A stretch of 64,000 bases of DNA from JAOTVV01 sp041602035 (GTDB lineage Bacteria; Gemmatimonadota; Gemmatimonadetes; Gemmatimonadales; GWC2-71-9). A program made the translations under genes and the position numbers. Shown here piece after piece: positions 8,295 to 16,636 of the stretch. The first letter of the stretch is position 1; every line of letters starts with the position of its first letter. Under the pieces are notes generated by a model. It had not been told where the DNA came from and made no database searches. It saw only the letters and a program-made list of their open reading frames with translations. The stretch lies in NCBI GenBank assembly GCA_041602035.1, contig JBFIHA010000002.1, positions 124,001 through 188,000 on the forward strand, given 5' to 3'.

Positions 8295-9761
8295 TCAGCC
8301 GAAGAGTTGCTGGCCACCGGGTCCGGCGGGCCCGCTGGGGCCACGCACGCGACTGCGAACGTAGCCCAACTCATCGGAACGGGAGATTCGCTTGTGCGCC
8401 ACGAGCCCTTCGAGGATCAGCTCGCATGCCGCGACCATCGAGCCCGGGCCCTTGCCGGGTGCGAGCCCGACGAGCGTCACGGCGTCGAGCAAGCCCGGCA
8501 CGGTAGCGAACCCCTTGAGACACAGAGCGGACGCTTCGTGCTGCGACAGCTTGAGAGCGCCGCCCTGATCGAACCACTCCACAATGCCGTCGCAATCCAA
8601 CCCGCCGCAGCGGCTCTCAAACGTCTTGCCCGCGGCGCGCCGCACGAGGTCGCGGGCGATGATCTCGGGCCCCTGCAGCTCGCCCTCATATTCCAGCTCG
8701 ATCTTGCCCGTGATGGCCGGAAGCGCGCGGTAGATGTCGGCGATGCGGGGGACGATCCGATCTTCCTTCTTCACGATCGCGCGCTGTTCGGCGCTGGACA
8801 CGACGTTCTCCAACACCGCGATGGGCAGTCGCTGGCTCACGCCCGATCGGCGATCGATGCGCTTGTCTTCTCTGGCCTCGAACGCGATGCGCTCTACCAG
8901 CTCCCGCATGAAGTCGGGGACTTCCACCGGGATGCCGTCCCGCGCCACCCACGCCTCCTGCTCAGTGATCTCCATCCCGTGATCGATGGTGGCGGGGTAG
9001 TGCGTGAGGATCTCGCTGCCGATGCGGTCTTTGAGCGGCGTGATGATCTTGCCGCGAGCAGTGTAATCTTCGGGGTTGGCAGAGAATACGAGTAGGACGT
9101 CCAGCGGGAGCCGAATGGGATAGCCTTTGATCTGGACGTCGCCTTCCTGCATGATGTTGAACAGGCCCACTTGGATCTTTCCGGCCAGGTCCGGCAGCTC
9201 GTTGATCGCGAAGATGCCGCGGTTGCTGCGTGGGAGCAGGCCGTAGTGGATGGTGAGCTCGTCGGACAGCAAGTGTCCGCCGCGCGCCGCCTTGATGGGG
9301 TCGACGTCACCGATGATGTCGGCGATCGTAACGTCAGGGGTGGCGAGCTTCTCCACGTAGCGCCGGTGCCGCGGGATCCACTCGATCGGCGTCCGGTCAC
9401 CGCGCTCATCCAGGAGCTGGCGGCCGAACTTCGAGATCGGGCCGAACGGGTTGTCGTTCACTTCGCTCCCCGCGATGATCGGGATCTCCTCATCCAGCAG
9501 ATCCACGAGTTGGCGCAGGATGCGGCTCTTGGCCTGACCGCGAAGGCCCAGCAGGATGAAGTTGTGCCGGGCAAGCACCGCGTTCACCACCTGCGGCACG
9601 ACGGAGTCTTCGAACCCCACGATGCCGGGGAAGATCTCGTGGCCTGCCTCGAGCGTGCGGACTAGGTTGTGGCGCATCTCGTCCTTCACCGACTGCCCGT
9701 GCACGCGGGGATCGGCCCATTCGGTCTGTTTCAGGTCGGAAAGCGTGGTTGGTCTGGTCAT
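8295..9761 (-). CDS. MoxR-type AAA+ ATPase
   Basis: From the ATG at 9761 the protein has 488 residues. The Walker A variant GLRGQAKSR lies near residue 90 of the mature frame. GIFAINELPDLAGKIQ is the Walker B/Mg-chelatase-like segment, with Glu in place of the usual Asp-Glu pair. VFSANPEDYTARGKIITPLKDR contains sensor 1 and the arginine-rich segment. Related proteins are annotated as MoxR or Mg-chelatase-type ATPases and act with VWA partners in enzyme maturation. The VWA gene at 4820-6154 is the likely partner. The frame is open to 9977, but that extension lies inside the neighbouring gene and lacks family similarity. Confidence 0.85.
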   Translation of the reverse strand: MTRPTTLSDLKQTEWADPRVHGQSVKDEMRHNLVRTLEAGHEIFPGIVGFEDSVVPQVVNAVLARHNFILLGLRGQAKSRILRQLVDLLDEEIPIIAGSEVNDNPFGPISKFGRQLLDERGDRTPIEWIPRHRRYVEKLATPDVTIADIIGDVDPIKAARGGHLLSDELTIHYGLLPRSNRGIFAINELPDLAGKIQVGLFNIMQEGDVQIKGYPIRLPLDVLLVFSANPEDYTARGKIITPLKDRIGSEILTHYPATIDHGMEITEQEAWVARDGIPVEVPDFMRELVERIAFEAREDKRIDRRSGVSQRLPIAVLENVVSSAEQRAIVKKEDRIVPRIADIYRALPAITGKIELEYEGELQGPEIIARDLVRRAAGKTFESRCGGLDCDGIVEWFDQGGALKLSQHEASALCLKGFATVPGLLDAVTLVGLAPGKGPGSMVAACELILEGLVAHKRISRSDELGYVRSRVRGPSGPAGPGGQQLFG

Positions 9762-9840
9762 GCAGTAATGATAACGCCCCGCACGCCGCCTTCGATCAGC
9801 CGCGACTGCCTCGGTACCGGGCCCATCGCTCGGTTGACTC

Positions 9841-12165
9841 TCATCGCGCCCGGAGTCCCATGAGACGCACTGCAGCCACGCCCCAGCCGCGGATCGGCAC
9901 CGCGATCCCGCCCGGCACGGATGATGTCGGCTCGCCCAGGTCGCGACCGAGCAGGTCCACCCGCCGAGCCTCGTCAAAGGCCATCAGCCCGTAGCCAAGG
10001 GTGAGCGAACGGGCGGTTCCGGACAGGTCCTGCAGGTAGACGATCATGCCACGCCCGTCGTCGTCCGGTTCGATGCCCACCACCGCCGCGTCATCCTGAT
10101 CCAACACGAACGAGCTGCCGAAGCGCGGCAGCCGGCCCGTTGGGCTTCCGGTGACCGGCACGGTCACGAGCGGCTCGCTGTCCCACCCGAAGCGGGCGCA
10201 GTCCGCGATGGAGAAGGGCGCGTTCGCGATGGCAAGGCGATACCGCGCTCGACCCGCGGGAGCGAGGCTCCCAATCGTGCCGTCTGCGCCCACGTCGAAG
10301 TACGGTGCGTCGAGGCCTCGAAACAACGCAACGCGATCGCCCGACTGCACCGCGACCCACCGCAGGTGCACCGCTCGCTCGACGGGCGTGGCCGTTTCGC
10401 GATGCCCTCCTGGGATCTCCCAGCGGGTGACCGGATACGGGAGATCGAACCCGAATCGATACCCCGGCGGCGCGACGGCGTCCTCAGTGACGTTCTCGAT
10501 GTCGATCCACGGCAAGGCGTCGTACGCGGTAATCACACTGGAGAACGCGCCCAGGCTCGGGGAGCGGCGTTGCGCCGTGAGCCGGGTGCCGATCCCGGCA
10601 ATGGTCTCGACCAGGTGATCGTCGAGGATCGAGTCGTCCACTGCATTGATGCCCGCCACGCGCGCCCACTCCCGACTGCTGCGTTGGTCCCGGAGTGACG
10701 TGATGGCACCGGTACGGTCATCCAGCTCCACACGAAGTGCAACACCCCGTATGGCGGGGAGCGGCAGACGGCGGGGGGCCGGGTCGTCTGTCGGCGGGGT
10801 GGTCGGCTCGAGCACGAACGCATGGCCCAGGGGAGGGACGTCGGTGGCGATCATCTGGCGGCCGCCGGCCAGCGTGACGACATCCGTCCGACGATGGGGT
10901 GACGGATTCACCACGAGGTGCCCGGGGAACGTCGTGTCGATCGCCGCGGCGAGTGTGCCGACCGGATCGCCTACCCGACGGCCGCTCACCATGGTGGCCA
11001 GTGGCAGCAGTATGGACTCGACCCGGTGCGCAAACGATGCTCGCCGCCGTTCAGCGAGCGTGATGAGGTCCGAGGGGTACGGGAGCGTCTCGGCGCCGGT
11101 GCGTGCCGCGTCGAGCGGCGGCACGTCGCCCGGCACGCCGGTCGTCACTGATGCCAGACCGTCTGTTCCCCCGATCACGATGCGCGGGTACGCGTAGCGG
11201 CGGTTCCACTCGCGCACGTTGAGCAGCATCCTGCCGAGCTGATCGTCGACGTCCGTGCCGAGCACGAACGCCAGCAGGCCCGTCCCACCTTGAGCGGTGG
11301 GGACCGCCGACGGCGACCACGACAGGAACTCCTCCACCCGCCGAGCCATGAGGTCGAATGCGCCGCCAAACCCGAGCGCATTCGGATCGGCGCCGGCAGG
11401 GAACCCGGTCGTGAGGAGCCGGGTGCCGTCCGGGCCGTCCCACCACCTGGCCATGCCGTCTGCCGGTGCGCGCCTGATGACGTGGCGCACGCCGGACCCG
11501 GTGAGCGCCATGGGAACCGTGGGCGGCACGCGGTCTGGCGCCTCCACGAGGGCCACCGGGCTCGTGCCGATGCCGAACCGCCACTCGAGGTCGCCACCAC
11601 GGTCGCCGAGGCGGAGGAACTCGAGGTGGTCGAGCGTCGCGAGATCCGTTTCCGCCGGGAACGGATTGACGGTCACCCCGGCGTCGCGCCACACCGTGGT
11701 GAGCACCGCCTGGTTGAGCATCGGGAGCCCATCCAGCTGTCGCTCGAGCGTCGTCGCGTCGGAGATGGTGAGCCAGATCAGCGTCCACCGCGGCGCGGGC
11801 GTGAGCCGGTGCGTGGTGCGATGAATGCCGCGGATACCGGGCGCCTCGAGCTCGCTGACCAGGTAGGACTGGTCGGTCACCGCCAGCCACAGCTCACCAA
11901 ACAGCCCGTCGCCGGAACGGAGTACGCCCGCGGTGCCGAGGAGCCGGCGATTTCGATCGTACACCCGGAGCCGGCCCGCCGGGGCGTCGATCCCCGTGGC
12001 CATGAACCGGACGAGACTTGCTTGGCCCTCGGGCTGGCGGTAGAACGGGGTCGACTCGGCACGCACGGTCGGCGCGTTCATGTGCGCGCCGAGCAGCGAC
12101 GGATGCGCCACAAGGCCGGCCAGCGATCCCGTCACCATCGACACGAAGGTGCGACGATCCGTCAT
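9841..12165 (-). CDS. Tat-exported large protein, GH38-like C-terminal region
   Basis: This 774-residue protein starts with a twin-arginine signal (DRRTFVSMVTGSLAGLVAH), so it is probably exported folded. The central segments HLVVNPSPHRRTDVV and GVALRVELDDRTGAITSLRD resemble the beta-sandwich domains of GH38 alpha-mannosidases (NPxxxxR and GxxSLxD patterns). The N-terminal catalytic half is hard to match, and I do not see the His-x-His or Asp nucleophile context. It may be a divergent glycosidase or a carbohydrate-binding relative. It is transcribed away from the small lipoprotein gene at 12253. Confidence 0.5.
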   Translation of the reverse strand: MTDRRTFVSMVTGSLAGLVAHPSLLGAHMNAPTVRAESTPFYRQPEGQASLVRFMATGIDAPAGRLRVYDRNRRLLGTAGVLRSGDGLFGELWLAVTDQSYLVSELEAPGIRGIHRTTHRLTPAPRWTLIWLTISDATTLERQLDGLPMLNQAVLTTVWRDAGVTVNPFPAETDLATLDHLEFLRLGDRGGDLEWRFGIGTSPVALVEAPDRVPPTVPMALTGSGVRHVIRRAPADGMARWWDGPDGTRLLTTGFPAGADPNALGFGGAFDLMARRVEEFLSWSPSAVPTAQGGTGLLAFVLGTDVDDQLGRMLLNVREWNRRYAYPRIVIGGTDGLASVTTGVPGDVPPLDAARTGAETLPYPSDLITLAERRRASFAHRVESILLPLATMVSGRRVGDPVGTLAAAIDTTFPGHLVVNPSPHRRTDVVTLAGGRQMIATDVPPLGHAFVLEPTTPPTDDPAPRRLPLPAIRGVALRVELDDRTGAITSLRDQRSSREWARVAGINAVDDSILDDHLVETIAGIGTRLTAQRRSPSLGAFSSVITAYDALPWIDIENVTEDAVAPPGYRFGFDLPYPVTRWEIPGGHRETATPVERAVHLRWVAVQSGDRVALFRGLDAPYFDVGADGTIGSLAPAGRARYRLAIANAPFSIADCARFGWDSEPLVTVPVTGSPTGRLPRFGSSFVLDQDDAAVVGIEPDDDGRGMIVYLQDLSGTARSLTLGYGLMAFDEARRVDLLGRDLGEPTSSVPGGIAVPIRGWGVAAVRLMGLRAR

Positions 12166-12252
12166 GCCGGAATGTCCCGACTCGGCTTGGCTGGCGCTAA
12201 CTTGCAGTCGTGACCCGCGGCCTCCCCCTCAGATCCAACAGGAGGTGGGTGT

Positions 12253-12432
12253 ATGAGGTTGCTCGTCAGCGTGGTAGTGGTCGTGATGTCGGTCTCGTGT
12301 GCCGATCGCCAGGAGGACGCGGACCAGCCGCTCGACACCGCTCCCACCGTGGACGTGATGGCACCGGCAGACTCCGCTGTCCCGGATTCGATCATGGCGC
12401 GCGACACGGCGCGACTGCCGGCGGAACGGTAG
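12253..12432 (+). CDS. Small lipoprotein, 59 residues
   Basis: The ATG at 12253 has a perfect AGGAGG at 12240-12245, seven nt upstream, the strongest ribosome site seen in the window. The product begins MRLLVSVVVVVMSVSC, a short lipoprotein signal with Cys16 as the lipidated residue. The rest is a low-complexity Asp/Ala/Pro-rich tail. Nothing identifies a function. It is transcribed divergently from the Tat-exported protein, with 87 nt between them. Confidence 0.75.
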   Translation: MRLLVSVVVVVMSVSCADRQEDADQPLDTAPTVDVMAPADSAVPDSIMARDTARLPAER

Positions 12433-12476
12433 GTCACGGAACGGGATTGCGTCACGGATGAGTGTGAGGGATTGCG

Positions 12477-13892
12477 CTACTCGAGCGTGAAGTAGTCGGG
12501 GAGCGGATCGACATACCCCGCCGGCACATATTCGCCGCTCGATGCATGAAGTCGGTATGTCGCCCGGGACTCGCCCCGCGCCACCGGACCGAGCATCTCG
12601 ATCAGCTGATCGACGTCCGCCATGGTGTTGTAGCAGCCGAAGCTCGCGCGCACCAGGCCCGGCATGTCAGACTTGTCACCGGCGAGCACCCTGGCCTTCC
12701 ACGCGTCACGCTCTCCCGCAGGCAATTGCAGGAGGTGCACGACGTACGGGTGCGCACAAAAGCATCCCGATCGCACGCCGATCCCGCCCTCGTAACCGAG
12801 CACCGCGGCCACGAGGTAGTGTGAGACACCCTCGATGTTGAACGGGATGACGCCCACCCGGTGCGCGGCCCGCTTTGGGTCCGCGTCACCGTAGAGCCGG
12901 ATCTTCGGAACTGACCGGAGGCCCTCGAGCGCATAGGCGGTAAGCTCCGCCTCGTGCGCCGCCACCGTGTCCATCCCGATTTCCAGCAGCGCCTGTGCCG
13001 CTGCGGCCATCGCGACGGCGCCGATCACGTTCGGGCTGCCGGCCTCGTCGCGGTCCGGCATCCCGGCCCAGTGCACCTCGTCGAGCGTCACGACGTCCAC
13101 GGTCCCGCCACCTGGGTACTCGGGCCCCGAACGGAGGAAGAATTCCTTGGGTCCAACGAGCGCCCCGGTGCCGTACGGCGCGTACATCTTGTGTCCCGCG
13201 AGCACGACGAAGTCCAGGTGCTCGGGATCGTCATCCGGCTTCATATCGACCGCTCGATGGGGCGCGTACTGCGCGGCGTCCACCATGATCATGGTTCCGG
13301 CCGCGTGCGCTTTCCGGGCCAGACGGTGGACCGGTTGGATGAGCCCAGTCACGTTGGACGCCGCGGTGACCGTCACCATCGCCACCCGACCGGCGTAGCG
13401 TGCCAGCTGCCGATCGAAATCCTCCTCGTCGAGCCGCCCGTCCGGCGTGGCTCCGACGTGGACCACGGTGGCGCGGTTCCGCCACGGGAGATCGTTGGAG
13501 TGATGCTCCATGATGGTGCTGAGCACCACCGAATCGTCGCGGAGCGGAGTCCGGTACGACAGCTTGTTGATGGCTTCGGTGGTGTTCTTCCCGAAGATGA
13601 CGGTATTGGTGGTCGGGTCCGCCCCCACGAAGCGCGCGAGGATCTCGTGCGCCTGATCGTACACCATGGTGCTCAGGCGCGACTTGAATCCCGAGCCGCG
13701 GTGCACGCTGGAGTAGTAGGGCAGAAACCGCTGGACGGCTTCGGCCACGTCCCGGAGCGGCGGTGTGGTTGCCGCGTTGTCGAGATTGACGTACGGCGCG
13801 AGGCGGCCGTCGAGCAGCGGAACCTTGTGGTCGAGCCCCAGTACCCGGTCGCGCAGGCCGGTCCTGTGGTTCACGGCGCTCGCGGTGTTCAC
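12477..13892 (-). CDS. Class V aminotransferase, cysteine desulfurase/selenocysteine lyase type
   Basis: The start GTG (13892) overlaps the fdhA stop in GTGA, giving 471 residues. VNLDNAATTPP is the N-terminal family signature. The PLP lysine is in VLAGHKMYAPYGTG, EHHSNDLPW contributes to the active site, and the catalytic cysteine is in GVRSGCFCAHPY. Cysteine desulfurases move sulfur from cysteine to acceptors; in E. coli IscS feeds sulfur to FdhD, which activates formate dehydrogenase. Translational coupling to a selenoprotein fdhA suggests this enzyme is the dedicated sulfur donor for FdhD, or a selenium donor. Both roles are inference. About 120 extra in-frame codons upstream lie inside fdhA and are not used. 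Confidence 0.85.
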   Translation of the reverse strand: MNTASAVNHRTGLRDRVLGLDHKVPLLDGRLAPYVNLDNAATTPPLRDVAEAVQRFLPYYSSVHRGSGFKSRLSTMVYDQAHEILARFVGADPTTNTVIFGKNTTEAINKLSYRTPLRDDSVVLSTIMEHHSNDLPWRNRATVVHVGATPDGRLDEEDFDRQLARYAGRVAMVTVTAASNVTGLIQPVHRLARKAHAAGTMIMVDAAQYAPHRAVDMKPDDDPEHLDFVVLAGHKMYAPYGTGALVGPKEFFLRSGPEYPGGGTVDVVTLDEVHWAGMPDRDEAGSPNVIGAVAMAAAAQALLEIGMDTVAAHEAELTAYALEGLRSVPKIRLYGDADPKRAAHRVGVIPFNIEGVSHYLVAAVLGYEGGIGVRSGCFCAHPYVVHLLQLPAGERDAWKARVLAGDKSDMPGLVRASFGCYNTMADVDQLIEMLGPVARGESRATYRLHASSGEYVPAGYVDPLPDYFTLE

Positions 13893-16636
13893 GCCGCGCC
13901 CCGCCGCTCCGACGGTGCCTCCGCGGGCTCCACCCGCACGGGGCAGACCTTGAGTTCCGCCGTCTGGGTGACGGGATCGTACCCCCCGCCCGTCAGGATG
14001 TTGACCGGTACGTCGTTGAAGCTGAAGCTCGCGAACACGGTACCCTTCGGCGAGCGGCGCGTCTCCTTGACCTTGATCAGCACGCAGCCACGGCGACTGT
14101 GCATCCTGGCCCAGCCACCGTCGCGGAGCCCCCATGCCGCGACGTCGTCCGGATGAATCTCGAGGCTCTCCTCCGACAGGAAATAGTCGATGCCCGCCGA
14201 CCGTCCGGTCTGCGTGCGGGTGTGGTATGACTGAAGCCGCCGGCCGGTGGTGAGCCACACCGGGTACTCAGCGTCGATGGTTTCGGCCGGGTCTCTATAC
14301 GAGATCAGGCGGAAGATCCCGCGACCGTTGATGAACGATCCCTGGTGCAGGATCGGCGTGCCCGGATGCCCCGGCTCGGGAACCGGCCACTGGTACTCGC
14401 CGTGCTCGATGCGGTCCCAGTCGAGGCCGGCGTACGTGGCGGACACGCTGCACAGCTCGTTGAACACGTCCTTGGCCGCGGTGAACTCGAAGCCCTGAAA
14501 CCCGAGCCGCCTGGCCAGTTGACTGATGATCCACCAGTCCGGCTTGGCGTCTCCAGGCGGCTGCACGGCGGCACGCAGCCGTTGCACCCGCCGCTCGGTG
14601 TTGGTTTGCGAGCCATCGGTCTCGCCCCATGCCGCGGCGGGCAACACCACATCCGCCATCGCTGCGGTCTCGGTCAGGAAGATGTCGATCACCACGAGAT
14701 GATCGAGGCTCTTCAGCGCGCGCTCGCAGTGATGGCGGTCGGGATCAGAGACGACCGTGTTCTCGCCGTCGATGAGCATGGCGCGGATCTGGTCGCCCGC
14801 CATCTCGAGGGCGGTGACCTTCGTGATGCCCTTCTCGAGATCCACCATGCGGCCGTAGGCCTGCCGGAACTTCTCCTGGTTCTTCGGGTCGGTGACGGGC
14901 TGGAAGCCGGGGTAGTTGTTGGGAATGGCGCCCGAGTCACCGGCGCCCTGGATGTTGTTCTGCCCCCGCATGGGGTTGATGCCCGTGCCCTCGCGGCCAA
15001 CGTTGCCGGTCATGAGCGCCAGGTTACAAAGGCTCTGCACGTTCTCGACACCGCAGATGTGCTCCGTGACGCCGAGTGTGTAATAGATGGCGCCACGGTC
15101 GGCCTTGCCGTACCACAGGGCCGCTTGTTCGATGTCTCGTGCCGGCACTTCTGTGATCGCCTCGGCCCACTCGGGAGGGAATTGCTTCACGTGCTCGAGG
15201 AACTGCTCGCCCTCCACGGTGCGATCGGCGATGAACCGGTCGTTGACCAGCCCTTCGCGCGCAATCACGTGGGCCATGGCAAGCAGAAGCGCCGAATCCG
15301 ACCCCACCCTGATGGGCAAATAGAGGTCTGCCAAGTCGGCGAGTCCAATGTGGCGGGGATCCGCCACGATCATCTTGGCCCCCCGCTTGAGGGCGCGCTT
15401 GATGCGCGTCGCCGCCACAGGGTGGCACTCGGTCATATTGGTGCCGATGCAGAAGATCACGTCGGGCTTTTCCATGTCGGCCAGTGGGTTCGACATGGCA
15501 CCGCGTCCGATCGAGGCCGCCAGACCGGCGACCGTGGGAGCGTGTCAGGCCCGGCTACAGTTGTCGACGTTGTTGGTGCCGAGTCCTGCCCTGACGAATC
15601 TCTGCATGAGGTAGGCGGCTTCGTTCGGCGCGCGACCCGACGCGACCGCGTACACACTGTGGCGTCCGTGTTCCGCAACCACCTTGCGGAACCCCTCCGC
15701 GGCCCGGTCGAGGGCGGTGTCCCAATCGGTCGGTTGCAGCTCCCCGTCCTCGCCGCGCACGAGCGGCGTGGCCAGGCGGTCGGGGTGCTGCACGAAGTCC
15801 CAGGCGAACTGCCCTTTGACGCACAGTGCGCCGAAGTTGGCCGGGCCGTCCATGGCCGGCAGCACGCCCACCATGGTCCCATCCTTGGTGAGGATGTCGA
15901 CTGAGCATCCCACGCCGCAGTAGGGACAAATGGTTCTCGTCTGCGTCGTCTCACCCGGGACGTGCGCGAACCGCATCGCCTTCCGGTCGGCCAGGGCGCC
16001 GGTGGGACAGGTCTGCACGCACTGACCGCAGAACGTGCAGGCGGAGTGTTTGAGCAATCCGTCGAACTCCGTCGTGATCTGCGTGTGGAACCCGCGGTTC
16101 ATCACGCTGATGGCGTGGTCGCCTTCCTGTTCGGCGCAGACACGCACGCAGCGGTAGCAGGAGATGCAGAGATCGTAGTCCCGCAGGATGAACGGATTGT
16201 CGTCGTCGGGGCGACTCGATCCGGACTGCGCGCCGACGAACCGGCCGGTGCGGGCCTCGTAGCGGTCGAGCAGGTCCGCCAACTCCTGCGCCGCGTAGCC
16301 GCGCAACGGATCCACGTCGATCTCGCGGTTCTCTGACGCCACCATCTCGAGCAGCGTCCGACGGTGCTTCTCTACGGTCGTGGTGCTGGTGCGGATCACC
16401 ATGCCGGGCGTGGCCTTCGTGGTACACGACGCCACGGGGAGCCGAGAGCCTTCCACCTCGACGGCGCACAGGCGGCAGCCGCCGAACGGCTCGAGGCGCT
16501 CGTCGTAGCACAGGGTAGGAATCCGCTTGCGATGCCGGGTGGCGATCTCGTAGATCGTCTCGCCGGGAGTGAACGAGACCTGCCTCCCGTCGAGCGTCAG
16601 CGACTCGAGCTTGGCGTCGGTCGGGTTGGCGATCAT
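13889..16636 (-). CDS. fdhA: Selenocysteine formate dehydrogenase alpha subunit (TGA read as Sec)
   Basis: Reading through the TGA at 15545-15547 gives 915 residues with Sec364 in DNCSRAUHAPTVAGL, the position of Sec140 in E. coli FdhF (followed by His in both). Domains in order: a [2Fe-2S] domain (Cys43, 54, 57, 71), without the Cys residues of the NuoG-type His-Cys3 cluster around 91-110; two [4Fe-4S] ferredoxin sites (Cys157/160/163/167 and 200/203/206/210); the [4Fe-4S] of the Mo-bisMGD domain (Cys237/240/244/272); the catalytic domain; and the C-terminal MGD-binding domain. It oxidises formate to CO2 and passes electrons to the NuoE/F-like partner encoded just upstream (ATGA overlap). 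A SECIS hairpin follows the TGA at the right spacing. Confidence 0.93.
15515..15547 (-). promoter_or_regulatory. Bacterial SECIS element with Sec TGA codon
   Basis: After the TGA (15545-15547) come 11 nt, then a hairpin GGTCGCC-GGTCT-GGCGGCC (15533-15515). The stem has 7 bp with one G-U pair and the apical loop is GGTCT. E. coli fdhF SECIS has the same GGUCU loop, and in both cases 18 nt lie between the TGA and the loop. SelB binds such a loop to deliver Sec-tRNA. Confidence 0.88.

Noticed and set aside
9762..9977. N-terminal extension of the MoxR ATPase
   Set aside because: It overlaps the Tat-exported gene and has low-complexity sequence; the ATG at 9761 fits the family.
15541..15550. TGA in fdhA as a nonsense mutation giving a pseudogene
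   Set aside because: It is at the known Sec site, the frame is open on both sides for hundreds of codons, and a SECIS hairpin follows at the standard distance.
14345..15904. Long plus-strand frame (519 codons) opposite fdhA
   Set aside because: It is antisense to a well-matched gene, has no family similarity and reflects the high GC content.
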